From positions 1 through 40,784 of the forward strand of contig DAONLG010000002.1 in the NCBI GenBank assembly GCA_035406565.1: 40,784 nt of DNA, given 5' to 3'. The notes below the pieces were generated by a model. The model saw only the letters and a list, made by a program, of their open reading frames with translations. It searched no databases and was not told the DNA's origin. Below, piece by piece: positions 16,611-25,008 of this stretch; position 1 is the first letter of the stretch, and every line of letters starts with the position of its first letter. The stretch is from Soehngenia sp035406565 (GTDB lineage: Bacteria; Bacillota; Clostridia; Tissierellales; Tissierellaceae). The position numbers and the translations under genes are program-made.

Positions 16611-18578
16611 ATGGGTGAATTTAAAATTGTTTCAAATTATAAACCAACTGGTGATCAACCAGATGCCATAGATAAAATTGTAAATGGACTGAATAAAGGA
16701 CTAAAACATCAAGTCTTGATGGGAGTTACTGGATCTGGTAAAACTTTTACCATGGCAAATATTATAGAAAAGGTACAAAAGCCTACTTTAGTAATTGCAC
16801 ATAATAAAACCCTTGCATATCAATTAGCAAGTGAGTTTAAGGAATTTTTTCCCAATAATGCAGTGGAGTATTTTGTAAGTTACTATGACTATTATCAACC
16901 AGAAGCATATGTGCCTCAGACTGACACATATATAGAAAAAGATTCATCGATCAACGATGAGATTGATAAATTGAGACACTCTGCGACAATGGCACTTTTT
17001 GAGCGCAGAGATGTGATAATAGTTGCATCTGTATCATGTATATATGGATTAGGCGATCCAATTGATTACGAAAATCTTGTGGTATCATTAAGACCTGGCA
17101 TGAAAAAAGATAGAAATGAAGTCATGCGAAAACTTATTGATATTCAATATATCCGAAACGATGTAAATTTTGAAAGAGGTACTTTTAGGGTTAGGGGGGA
17201 TATACTCGAAATCTTCCCTGCTTCATCTAGTGAAAACACAATAAGAGTTGAATTTTTTGGGGATGAGATAGATAGAATTACAGAAATAAACTATTTGACT
17301 GGCCAAATCATTGGATATAGAAATCATGTATCTATTTTCCCGGCATCTCACTTTGCAACATCAAAAGAAAAAGTGGAGAAAGCATTGATAAGCATAGAAG
17401 AAGAGCTTGAAGACAGGCTAAAAGAGCTCAGAGACAAAGACAAACTAGTCGAAGCTCAGAGACTTGAGCAAAGGACAAGGTATGACTTAGAGATGCTTAG
17501 AGAGATGGGATTTTGCTCTGGGATAGAGAACTATTCTAGACATCTTAGCAACAGGCCTAAAGGCAGTAGGCCATATACTTTAATTGACTATTTCCCTGAC
17601 GATTTTTTGATAATTGTTGATGAATCTCATGTTACAATACCTCAAATTGGTGGAATGTATGAAGGAGATAGATCAAGAAAGACCACACTGGTAGAGTATG
17701 GATTTAGACTTCCATCAGCATTAGATAACAGACCACTTAAATTCAATGAGTTCGAATCGATGGTAAACCAAATAATATATGTATCAGCTACACCTGGGCC
17801 TTATGAATTAGAACATTCTCAAAATACAGTTGAACAAATAATTAGGCCTACAGGATTATTAGATCCTGTAGTAGAAGTGAGGCCAACTAAAAATCAGATA
17901 GATGATTTAGTAGAAGAAATCAAGAAAACTACCCAAAGAGAAGAGAGAGTTCTAATTACTACTCTCACTAAGAAAATGGCTGAAGACCTTACTGAGTATC
18001 TCAAAAAAATTGGCATTAAAGTAACTTATTTACACTCTGACATAAATACGATTGAAAGAATGGAAATTATTAGAGATTTAAGAATAGGAAAATATGATTG
18101 CATTGTGGGTATTAATCTTTTAAGAGAAGGGCTAGACTTACCTGAAGTATCTCTAATTGCAATACTTGATGCTGACAAAGAAGGATTTTTAAGAAGTGAA
18201 ACTTCGCTTATACAAACTATTGGCAGAGCAGCAAGAAATATAAATGGCAGAGTAATTATGTATGCTGATACTATTACAAAATCTATGAAGAAAGCAATTG
18301 ATGAAACCAACAGAAGAAGAAAAATTCAAGATGAATATAATAAAGAACACAAAATAGTGCCAAAATCGATCGTTAAGGGAGTGCGTGATATCATAGAAGC
18401 AACAATTGTTGCAAAAGAAAACACATCATATGAGGACGACTTGACAAACGAAGAACTAGAAGCTATGATATTTGAACTTGAAAAGAGCATGATAAAAGCT
18501 GCAGAAGAGCTAGAATTTGAAAAAGCTGCACAAATAAGGGACAAGATGATCGAGTTGAAGAAAAAGATTGTTTATTAG
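16611..18578 (+). CDS. uvrB: Excinuclease ABC subunit B
   Basis: The damage-verification helicase-like subunit of nucleotide excision repair, 655 residues. Walker A GVTGSGKT, the beta-hairpin region YYDYYQPEAYVP, DESH box, helicase motif VI region (IGRAARNINGRV) and a C-terminal UVR domain (about 620-653) that docks UvrC are all present. I start it at ATG 16611, with AGAGG seven bases upstream and the family-typical MGEFKIVSNYKPTGDQ; an upstream TTG-initiated extension would overlap the LexA box. It is separated by 10 bases from uvrA and is likely SOS-controlled. Confidence 0.97.
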   Translation: MGEFKIVSNYKPTGDQPDAIDKIVNGLNKGLKHQVLMGVTGSGKTFTMANIIEKVQKPTLVIAHNKTLAYQLASEFKEFFPNNAVEYFVSYYDYYQPEAYVPQTDTYIEKDSSINDEIDKLRHSATMALFERRDVIIVASVSCIYGLGDPIDYENLVVSLRPGMKKDRNEVMRKLIDIQYIRNDVNFERGTFRVRGDILEIFPASSSENTIRVEFFGDEIDRITEINYLTGQIIGYRNHVSIFPASHFATSKEKVEKALISIEEELEDRLKELRDKDKLVEAQRLEQRTRYDLEMLREMGFCSGIENYSRHLSNRPKGSRPYTLIDYFPDDFLIIVDESHVTIPQIGGMYEGDRSRKTTLVEYGFRLPSALDNRPLKFNEFESMVNQIIYVSATPGPYELEHSQNTVEQIIRPTGLLDPVVEVRPTKNQIDDLVEEIKKTTQREERVLITTLTKKMAEDLTEYLKKIGIKVTYLHSDINTIERMEIIRDLRIGKYDCIVGINLLREGLDLPEVSLIAILDADKEGFLRSETSLIQTIGRAARNINGRVIMYADTITKSMKKAIDETNRRRKIQDEYNKEHKIVPKSIVKGVRDIIEATIVAKENTSYEDDLTNEELEAMIFELEKSMIKAAEELEFEKAAQIRDKMIELKKKIVY

Positions 18579-18588
18579 AGGTGAACAA

Positions 18589-21414
18589 ATGACTAAAGAA
18601 AAAATTGTTATAAGAGGAGCGAGAGAGCATAATTTAAAAAATATAGATATTGAATTGCCAAGAAATGAAATGATTGTATTTACAGGGTTGAGTGGATCCG
18701 GTAAATCATCACTCGCTTTTGATACAATATACGCTGAAGGGCAAAGAAGATATGTTGAGTCATTATCTAGTTATGCAAGACAGTTTTTAGGGCAGATGGA
18801 AAAACCTGATTTAGATTATATAGAAGGATTATCTCCTTCTATTTCCATAGATCAAAAGACGGCTTCTAGAAATCCAAGATCCACCGTAGGGACAGTGACA
18901 GAGATTTATGATTATCTAAGACTTCTCTTTGCAAGAATAGGGGTTCCGTATTGTTATAACTGTGGAAAAGAAATATCTAGTCAGACAATAGATCAGATGG
19001 TTGACAAAATTATGAATTTAGAAGAAGGCACTAGGATACTAATTCTATCCCCAATTATCAGAGGGAAAAAAGGCGAACACATTAAAACCTTAAGTCAAAT
19101 AAAAAAAGATGGTTTTTTGAGAGTCATAATAGATGGGAATGATTATGAGCTAGAAACTGACGAAATTAAGTTAGAAAAGACAAAAGTCCATACTATTGAA
19201 ATAGTTGTCGACAGGCTAATAGTAAGACAAGGGATAGAGTCAAGATTAAATGACTCCTTAGAAACGGCACTAAACTTATCAGATGGACTTGTAATCGTTC
19301 AAGTTGTTAATGGAGAAAGGATTCAGTTTAGTCAAAAACTTGCTTGCCCTGACTGCAATATATCAATTGAAGAGATATCACCTAGGATGTTTTCATTTAA
19401 CAGTCCGTTTGGGATGTGTCCAACTTGCAATGGATTAGGATTTCACAAGGAAATAGATGAAGACTTAGTCATACCTAATAAAAATTTAAGCATTTCACAA
19501 GGTGCGATAGCACCTTATTCAAACACTGATGAAGACAATTATTACTATCAAATATTTAAAACATTAGCAAAAGACAATGGATTTAGCGTGGATGAACCAA
19601 TTAAAAATGCTCCTGAAAGCTTTTTAAGAGAACTATTTTATGGCACTGAAAGACCGATAAAATTTAAATTTTTGAGTTATTTTGATGATACTGGCAAGAA
19701 AGAATTCAATGGAAAATTCGAAGGGATTATTTCAAATTTAATGCGTAGATATAAAGAAACTCAATCTGACTTTATGAGAGATAAAATCGAGGAATTCATG
19801 TCAGAAATTCCTTGCCCTGACTGCAATGGCAAGCGTTTAAAAAAGGAAGTATTATCGATAAAAATCAATGGATTAAACATATCAGAAGTTACTGATATGC
19901 CTGTAGATAAAGCATTGAATTTTTTTGAAAATATAGATCTTAGCCCAAAAGAGAGAATGATAGCAGATCAAATATTAAAAGAAATAAAAGCAAGATTAGG
20001 TTTCTTAGTGGATGTAGGACTAGACTATCTCACACTGTCGAGAATGGCAGGTACTCTATCAGGTGGAGAATCTCAGAGGATTAGACTTGCCACTCAAATT
20101 GGTTCTAGTTTAGTCGGAGTTATTTATGTTTTAGATGAACCAAGCATTGGATTACATCAAAGGGACAACGATAGATTAATTAAAACACTTAGAAATTTAA
20201 CAGATCTTGGAAACACTTTAATAGTAGTTGAACACGATGAAGATACCATAAAAGCTGCAGATCATATCGTAGATATTGGTCCTGGGGCAGGTATACACGG
20301 TGGGCACATAGTTGCCCAGGGGACTTTAAAAGACATTGAAAACAATCCTAAATCTATCACTGGAGCTTATTTGTCTGGAAGACTTAAAATAGAAATTCCA
20401 GAAGAAAGAAGGAAACCCAATGGAAAGTGGCTAAAGGTAGTCGGTGCGAAAGAGAACAACTTAAAAAATATTGACGTTTCATTTCCATTAGGTTTATTTA
20501 CTTGTGTCACAGGAGTATCTGGTTCGGGAAAGAGTTCATTAGTTAACAAGATCCTCTATAAAGCATTATCCAGAGAATTAAATGGGTCTAAGCAAAGGGC
20601 AGGAGCTTATGAGAAAATAGTGGGAATTGAACACCTTGATAAAGTTATAGAAATTGATCAAAACCCCATTGGGAGAACCCCTAGGTCAAATCCAGCAACT
20701 TATACTGGCTTATTTGACCATATAAGAGATGTTTTTGCTATGACAAACGAAGCAAAGATGAGAGGGTATAAAAAAGGAAGGTTTTCATTCAATGTTAAAG
20801 GCGGGAGATGCGAAGCTTGCAAAGGCGATGGAATATTGAAAGTAGAAATGCATTTTTTGCCGGATGTTTATGTACCTTGTGAGGTATGCAAGGGAAAAAG
20901 ATACAATCGAGAAACACTACAAGTAAAATATAAAGATAAAAATATCGCAGATGTGCTTGATATGACAGTCGAAGAGGGCTTAGAGTTCTTTCAAAACATA
21001 CCAAAGATAAGAAGAAAACTTGAAACCCTATATGATGTTGGATTAGGCTACATTAAAATAGGGCAGCCTTCAACCGAATTGTCTGGAGGAGAAGCGCAGA
21101 GGATTAAATTAGCAACAGAATTATCTAAAAGAGCTACAGGTAAAACAATTTATATATTGGATGAACCTACAACAGGACTTCATAGTGCAGACATTCATAA
21201 ATTGATAAAAGTATTGACTCAGTTAGTTGAGGGAGGAAATACTGTAATTGTTATAGAACATAATTTAGATGTCATTAAAACAGCGGATTATATAATCGAT
21301 TTAGGACCAGAAGGTGGAGATAAGGGCGGGTTCATTGTAGCTTGCGGCACACCAGAGGATATTGCAAAGAATGATAACTCTTATACTGGAATGTTTTTAA
21401 GAAAAATATTATAA
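18589..21414 (+). CDS. uvrA: Excinuclease ABC subunit A
   Basis: The damage-recognition ATPase of nucleotide excision repair, 941 residues, cytoplasmic, acting as a dimer that loads UvrB. Two ABC modules are visible: Walker A GLSGSGKSS near the N-terminus and GVSGSGKSS in the second half; signatures LSGGESQRIRLA and LSGGEAQRIKLA; Walker B VLDEPSIGLH and ILDEPTTGLH. Zinc modules appear as C-x2-C pairs around CPDCNISIEE/CPTCNGLG and CEACKGDG/CEVCKGKR. ATG 18589 follows GAGGTGA and gives a normal length. It shares the LexA-box promoter with uvrB. Confidence 0.97.
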   Translation: MTKEKIVIRGAREHNLKNIDIELPRNEMIVFTGLSGSGKSSLAFDTIYAEGQRRYVESLSSYARQFLGQMEKPDLDYIEGLSPSISIDQKTASRNPRSTVGTVTEIYDYLRLLFARIGVPYCYNCGKEISSQTIDQMVDKIMNLEEGTRILILSPIIRGKKGEHIKTLSQIKKDGFLRVIIDGNDYELETDEIKLEKTKVHTIEIVVDRLIVRQGIESRLNDSLETALNLSDGLVIVQVVNGERIQFSQKLACPDCNISIEEISPRMFSFNSPFGMCPTCNGLGFHKEIDEDLVIPNKNLSISQGAIAPYSNTDEDNYYYQIFKTLAKDNGFSVDEPIKNAPESFLRELFYGTERPIKFKFLSYFDDTGKKEFNGKFEGIISNLMRRYKETQSDFMRDKIEEFMSEIPCPDCNGKRLKKEVLSIKINGLNISEVTDMPVDKALNFFENIDLSPKERMIADQILKEIKARLGFLVDVGLDYLTLSRMAGTLSGGESQRIRLATQIGSSLVGVIYVLDEPSIGLHQRDNDRLIKTLRNLTDLGNTLIVVEHDEDTIKAADHIVDIGPGAGIHGGHIVAQGTLKDIENNPKSITGAYLSGRLKIEIPEERRKPNGKWLKVVGAKENNLKNIDVSFPLGLFTCVTGVSGSGKSSLVNKILYKALSRELNGSKQRAGAYEKIVGIEHLDKVIEIDQNPIGRTPRSNPATYTGLFDHIRDVFAMTNEAKMRGYKKGRFSFNVKGGRCEACKGDGILKVEMHFLPDVYVPCEVCKGKRYNRETLQVKYKDKNIADVLDMTVEEGLEFFQNIPKIRRKLETLYDVGLGYIKIGQPSTELSGGEAQRIKLATELSKRATGKTIYILDEPTTGLHSADIHKLIKVLTQLVEGGNTVIVIEHNLDVIKTADYIIDLGPEGGDKGGFIVACGTPEDIAKNDNSYTGMFLRKIL

Positions 21415-21420
21415 TCAGCA

Positions 21421-21449
21421 TTGCATTATATTTATTTTTGATGTACAAT
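21421..21449 (+). promoter_or_regulatory. Strong promoter ahead of the small leader ORF
   Basis: TTGCAT (21421-21426), an exact 17-base spacer and TACAAT (21444-21449) make a good sigma-A promoter, with start near 21456. It begins 7 bases after the uvrA stop and would drive the small ORF and the amino-acid ABC operon. Confidence 0.7.
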
Positions 21450-21483
21450 GAAGACTATATTAAAAAAAAAGGAGGTCTTAATC

Positions 21484-21582
21484 TTGGTAGAAACTAAACT
21501 ACACAAGAGCCAATGGGAGTCTATGGTGTTTATTGCAAACGGCATTAAGACTTCCGAAGTGCTAAGGAGTTCCTCGCTATAA
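21484..21582 (+). CDS. Small leader ORF, apparently frameshifted, function unknown
   Basis: A 32-codon reading frame starting at TTG with a very strong AAAGGAGG eight bases upstream and a good promoter before that. As read, it encodes (M)VETKLHKSQWESMVFIAN, then GIKTSEVLRSSSL and stop. In the -1 frame the sequence from 21561 reads AKEFLAIIKEI and stops at 21594-21596, which looks much more like a natural helix end than VLRSSSL. One missing base near 21559 would join both parts into a 37-residue protein ending KTSE-x-AKEFLAIIKEI. I do not recognise the family. It may be a small regulatory protein or leader peptide for the transporter that begins 31 bases later; there is no terminator in between, so classical attenuation is unlikely. 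Confidence 0.45.
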   Translation: MVETKLHKSQWESMVFIANGIKTSEVLRSSSL

Positions 21583-21613
21583 TTAAAGAAATTTAAATAT
21601 AGGAGGAATAAAA

Positions 21614-22408
21614 ATGAATAAAAAAATAATTGTGGTGATTGTATTAGCGATAATAGTTATGACTCTATCTTCTTGTACAACAAATACTAACAAGACCAAT
21701 ATGTCTAAACTAGAATCCATAAAAGAATCTGGTAAATTAGTTTTGGGAACCGCAGCAGATTATCCACCTTATGAATATCATAAAATGGAAAATGGCAAAG
21801 ATCAAATTGTTGGGTTTGATATTGAGATAGCTAAAGAAATAGCTAAAGATCTAGGTGTTGAGCTTGAAATAATTGATATGAAGTTTGAGGGATTATTGCC
21901 CGCATTAACAATGGATGACATTGATTTAATAGTTGCGGGATTAGTGCCTAGCGAAGAAAGAGAAAAAATTGTTGATTTTTCAATTCCGTATTATGAAGCA
22001 GAACATGCACTGATAATTCGAACCGAAGATAAAGAAAAATTAAAGACAATTGATGACTTTGCTGGGTTAAATATCGGGGCTCAGAAAGCCACATTACAAG
22101 AAGAAATAGCTTTGAATAAATTCAGCAAAGCTAATTATATTGGATTGAGCAAAATAACTGATTTAATCTTAGAATTAAAGAATAATAAAGTTGATGGAGT
22201 TATTTTAGTAGAGCCGGTAGCTAAAGCTTATGCTTCACAAAACAGTGATTTGACTTTATCTGATATAGAATTAGGCAAAGAAGCTGGAGTAGCTGTTGCT
22301 GTAAACAAAGGTAATGAAGATTTACTTAAATCTATAAACACTACAATCAACAGATTGATAGAAAACAAAACTATGGATGAATTTATAAAGAATGCATCGA
22401 TTGATTAA
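21614..22408 (+). CDS. Amino-acid ABC transporter substrate-binding lipoprotein
   Basis: A 264-residue family 3 extracellular solute-binding protein. The lipobox LSSC places the acylated Cys at residue 21. The mature part begins with KESGKLVLGTAADYPPYEYH and continues with IVGFDIEIAKEIAKDLG, the standard ligand-pocket region for polar amino acids, and EEREKIVDFSIPYYEAEH. Likely ligands are glutamine, histidine, arginine or cystine; the exact one cannot be told. Ribosome site TAGGAGGAAT is strong. A terminator follows directly, before the permease gene, which would make the binding protein more abundant than the membrane parts. Confidence 0.92.
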   Translation: MNKKIIVVIVLAIIVMTLSSCTTNTNKTNMSKLESIKESGKLVLGTAADYPPYEYHKMENGKDQIVGFDIEIAKEIAKDLGVELEIIDMKFEGLLPALTMDDIDLIVAGLVPSEEREKIVDFSIPYYEAEHALIIRTEDKEKLKTIDDFAGLNIGAQKATLQEEIALNKFSKANYIGLSKITDLILELKNNKVDGVILVEPVAKAYASQNSDLTLSDIELGKEAGVAVAVNKGNEDLLKSINTTINRLIENKTMDEFIKNASID

Positions 22409-22423
22409 ATAATTGATTCCTCA

Positions 22424-22457
22424 GCAAAGGAGATTTTTCTCCTTTGCTTTTCTTTTT
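22424..22457 (+). terminator. Intra-operon terminator between binding protein and permease
   Basis: A perfect 10-bp stem GCAAAGGAGA (22424-22433) / TCTCCTTTGC (22438-22447) with a TTTT loop and a T-rich tail. Partial read-through would lower permease/ATPase expression. The right arm can also pair with the permease ribosome site AAAGGAGA (22463-22470), which has the same sequence as the left arm. Confidence 0.82.
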
Positions 22458-22475
22458 AATTGAAAGGAGAAAGAT

Positions 22476-23132
22476 ATGATTGATATTGAATTTATAACCA
22501 CTTACTATAGTTATTTTTTAGAAGGTGCAAAAATCACTTTGATGATAAGCTTATTCGGGGTTATTTTTGGGACTTTTTTAGGAATTATTGTTTGCTTATT
22601 AAAAATTTCAAATATAAAAATATTTGAAATTATTTCTAGTGCATATATTGAAATAATTAGAGGCACTCCAATGTTATTACAGCTTTATATAGTGTATTAT
22701 GGTTTGCCGATGGCTTTGCCTTTTGAACTGAGCAGAATGACTTTAGGCACGATTGCGGTTTTTCTAAATAGTTCAGCTTATATTGCTGAAATACTAAGAG
22801 CTGGGATCAATTCAATAGACAAAGGGCAAATGGAAGCTGCAAAATCACTTGGCATGTCAAACAAATTATCCATGAGATATGTAATATTACCTCAAGCTTT
22901 TAAAAATGTCTTACCAGCTTTAGGCAATGAGTTTATAACTTTGATTAAGGAGTCAGCGATCGTTTCTGTTGTAGGCATTCATGACATAATGTACAATTCA
23001 GACACATTAAGGGGAATAACATATAAGCCTTTTATACCTTTAGTTTATGCGGCATTGATTTATTTTATCATGACTTTTACATTGTCAAAGGCAATGGGTA
23101 AGATAGAAGGGAGTATGAAGAAAAGTGATTGA
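22476..23132 (+). CDS. Polar amino-acid ABC transporter permease (HisM/GlnP family)
   Basis: A 218-residue inner-membrane subunit with about five hydrophobic helices and the HisMQ hallmarks IEIIRGTPMLLQLYIVYYGLP and the ATPase-contact loop EAAKSLGMSNKLSMRYVILPQAFKNVLPALGNEF (conserved EAA region). It probably works as a homodimer because only one permease gene is present. The ribosome site AAAGGAGA is strong but may be masked by the upstream hairpin arm. It overlaps the ATPase gene by 8 bases. Confidence 0.93.
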   Translation: MIDIEFITTYYSYFLEGAKITLMISLFGVIFGTFLGIIVCLLKISNIKIFEIISSAYIEIIRGTPMLLQLYIVYYGLPMALPFELSRMTLGTIAVFLNSSAYIAEILRAGINSIDKGQMEAAKSLGMSNKLSMRYVILPQAFKNVLPALGNEFITLIKESAIVSVVGIHDIMYNSDTLRGITYKPFIPLVYAALIYFIMTFTLSKAMGKIEGSMKKSD

Positions 23133-23847
23133 TGTAATAAATTTAAACAAAAAATTTGGTGAACTAAATGTACTAACAGATATAAATACCAGTATTAAAA
23201 GAGGAGAAGTAGTTGTAATAATCGGCCCGAGCGGATCAGGGAAAAGCACATTTTTGAGATGTTTGAATTTATTGGAACAACCCACTAGTGGTGATATTAT
23301 ATTTGAGGGGAAGTCCATATTAAATCAAAAATTGAATATAGAAAATTACAGACAAAAAATAGGGATGGTTTTTCAACAATTTAACCTTTTTAACAATAAA
23401 ACGGTTATTGAAAATATAACTTTAGCTCCTATGAAAGTAAAGAACCTTTCGAGAGAAGAAGCTGAGAAAATAGCTATGAAATTATTAAAGAGAATAGGCT
23501 TGGAAAATAAAAAAGATGAATATCCCAATAAATTGTCAGGTGGTCAAAAACAAAGAGTCGCTATTGCGAGAGCTTTGGCAATGCAACCAGAGGCTATTTT
23601 ATTTGATGAGCCCACATCAGCTTTAGATCCTGAGATGGTTTCAGAAGTATTAGAATTAATGAAAGAATTAGCAATTGAAGGTATGACCATGATAGTTGTA
23701 ACTCATGAGATGAGCTTTGCAAGAGAAGTAGCAAAGAGAGTCATTTTCATGGATGAAGGTTCAATCATTGAAGATGATATTCCAGAGGAAATATTTACCA
23801 ATCCTAAAAACCCAAGGACAAGAGATTTTTTAAATAAGATTCTATAG
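23125..23847 (+). CDS. Polar amino-acid ABC transporter ATPase (GlnQ family)
   Basis: A 240-residue ABC ATPase that energises uptake by the preceding permease. Walker A GPSGSGKST, Q-loop MVFQQFNLFNNKT, signature LSGGQKQRVAIARALA, Walker B ILFDEPTSALDPE, switch His in VTHEM and the typical ending FTNPKNPRTRDFL are seen. The start is a GTG at 23125, inside the end of the permease gene, giving (M)IDVINLNKKFG, so translation is likely coupled. Confidence 0.95.
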   Translation: MIDVINLNKKFGELNVLTDINTSIKRGEVVVIIGPSGSGKSTFLRCLNLLEQPTSGDIIFEGKSILNQKLNIENYRQKIGMVFQQFNLFNNKTVIENITLAPMKVKNLSREEAEKIAMKLLKRIGLENKKDEYPNKLSGGQKQRVAIARALAMQPEAILFDEPTSALDPEMVSEVLELMKELAIEGMTMIVVTHEMSFAREVAKRVIFMDEGSIIEDDIPEEIFTNPKNPRTRDFLNKIL

Positions 23848-23880
23848 AGCCAATATATAGCAAAAATAACATTAAAGTAG

Positions 23881-23886
23881 TATAAT
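23881..23886 (+). promoter_or_regulatory. Possible -10 box upstream of the EutH-like gene
   Basis: TATAAT stands 28 bases before the ATG in a 66-base gap after the ATPase gene. No good -35 is visible at 16-18 bases (TAGCAA), so this is tentative. Confidence 0.4.
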
Positions 23887-23913
23887 TAAGCATATATATA
23901 CTGGAGGTTAATA

Positions 23914-25008
23914 ATGCTTTATATAATGCTATTTTTCTCATTGATAGCTGGAATAGATAAATTATTAGGAAATAAGAAAGGCTTGGGAGAAAAGTTTGAT
24001 CAAGGATTTTTAGCTATGGGAAGTTTAGCATTGACAATAATAGGAATTTACAGTTTATCACCATTGATAGCTAAATTGATAGTTCCAATTCTGTTACCAC
24101 TTTCTGAATTTTTACATTTGGATCCATCTGTTTTTATCGGATCCATTTTAGCACCAGATTTGGGTGGGTATGCAACAAGCATTTCGATTGCTAAAAATAA
24201 AGAAATTGGTTTTCTTAATGGTGTAGTTCTTGCATCTACTTTAGGAACAATTATATCATTTAGTATTCCCGTAGCAATTAACATGATAAGACTAGATGAT
24301 TTTAAGCTGTTTTTGAAGGGTATTTTAGCAGGAGTAACGACAATTCCTTTAGGTGTATTTATATCTGGCCTGATGTTAAACGTGGATATTAAAGCTTTGA
24401 TAATAAATTTAATACCGGTGATCTTATTTTCAATACTAGTAACTATAGGATTGATGAGATATCAAGAGATTACAATATCTGCTTTTAAGCTGATAGGAAA
24501 GGCAGTGCTTTTTATAAGTACATTGGGCTTAATTGTAGGTATATTTCAATTTAGCACAAATATAATAATAATACCTGAGCTAATCCCAATTGAAGAGAGT
24601 GCAAAAATTGTTTTAAGCGTTGCGGTGGTATTGTCAGGTGCTTATCCGATGATATTAATCGCATCAGAGAAGTTGAGAAAACCATTGGCTAAGATTTCAA
24701 AGAGACTTGGGTTTAATGAATACTCCATATTGGGTTTGTTGTCCACTTTAGCTAGCTGTTTGCCAATGTTTTCTATATATGACAAATTTGACAATAATGG
24801 CAAAGTAATAAATGCTGCATTTGCAGTCAGCGGTGCATTTGTCTTTGGAGGTCAATTAGGCTATATTTCTTCAGTATCTAAAGAGACAGTAAATGCCTTT
24901 ATTGTCGGGAAGTTAATTTCTGGTGTAAGTGCAATAGTTATTGCTTTTATATTGATAAAATATGAGGAAGGGAAGGGGTTTTCGAGTGATAGTAAATCAA
25001 AGGATTAA
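23914..25008 (+). CDS. EutH-like transporter (ethanolamine permease family)
   Basis: A 364-residue polytopic protein with about ten hydrophobic segments. It follows E. coli EutH closely in plan: MLYIMLFFSLIAGIDKLLG, FDQGFLAMGSLAL, the PSVFIGSILAPDLGGY block, FSIPVAI, LAGVTTIPLGVFISGL, VLSGAYPMILI, TLASCLPMF and GKVINAAFAVSGAFVFG. EutH imports ethanolamine, but no other eut genes are visible here and the next gene is an aminopeptidase, so the substrate could be another small amine. It overlaps the following gene by 23 bases. TGGAGG is a good ribosome site. Confidence 0.85.
   Translation: MLYIMLFFSLIAGIDKLLGNKKGLGEKFDQGFLAMGSLALTIIGIYSLSPLIAKLIVPILLPLSEFLHLDPSVFIGSILAPDLGGYATSISIAKNKEIGFLNGVVLASTLGTIISFSIPVAINMIRLDDFKLFLKGILAGVTTIPLGVFISGLMLNVDIKALIINLIPVILFSILVTIGLMRYQEITISAFKLIGKAVLFISTLGLIVGIFQFSTNIIIIPELIPIEESAKIVLSVAVVLSGAYPMILIASEKLRKPLAKISKRLGFNEYSILGLLSTLASCLPMFSIYDKFDNNGKVINAAFAVSGAFVFGGQLGYISSVSKETVNAFIVGKLISGVSAIVIAFILIKYEEGKGFSSDSKSKD

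Noticed and set aside
17748..17762. tRNA-like GTTCGAATC segment
   Set aside because: It lies in a conserved coding part of uvrB, and no acceptor, D or anticodon stems surround it.
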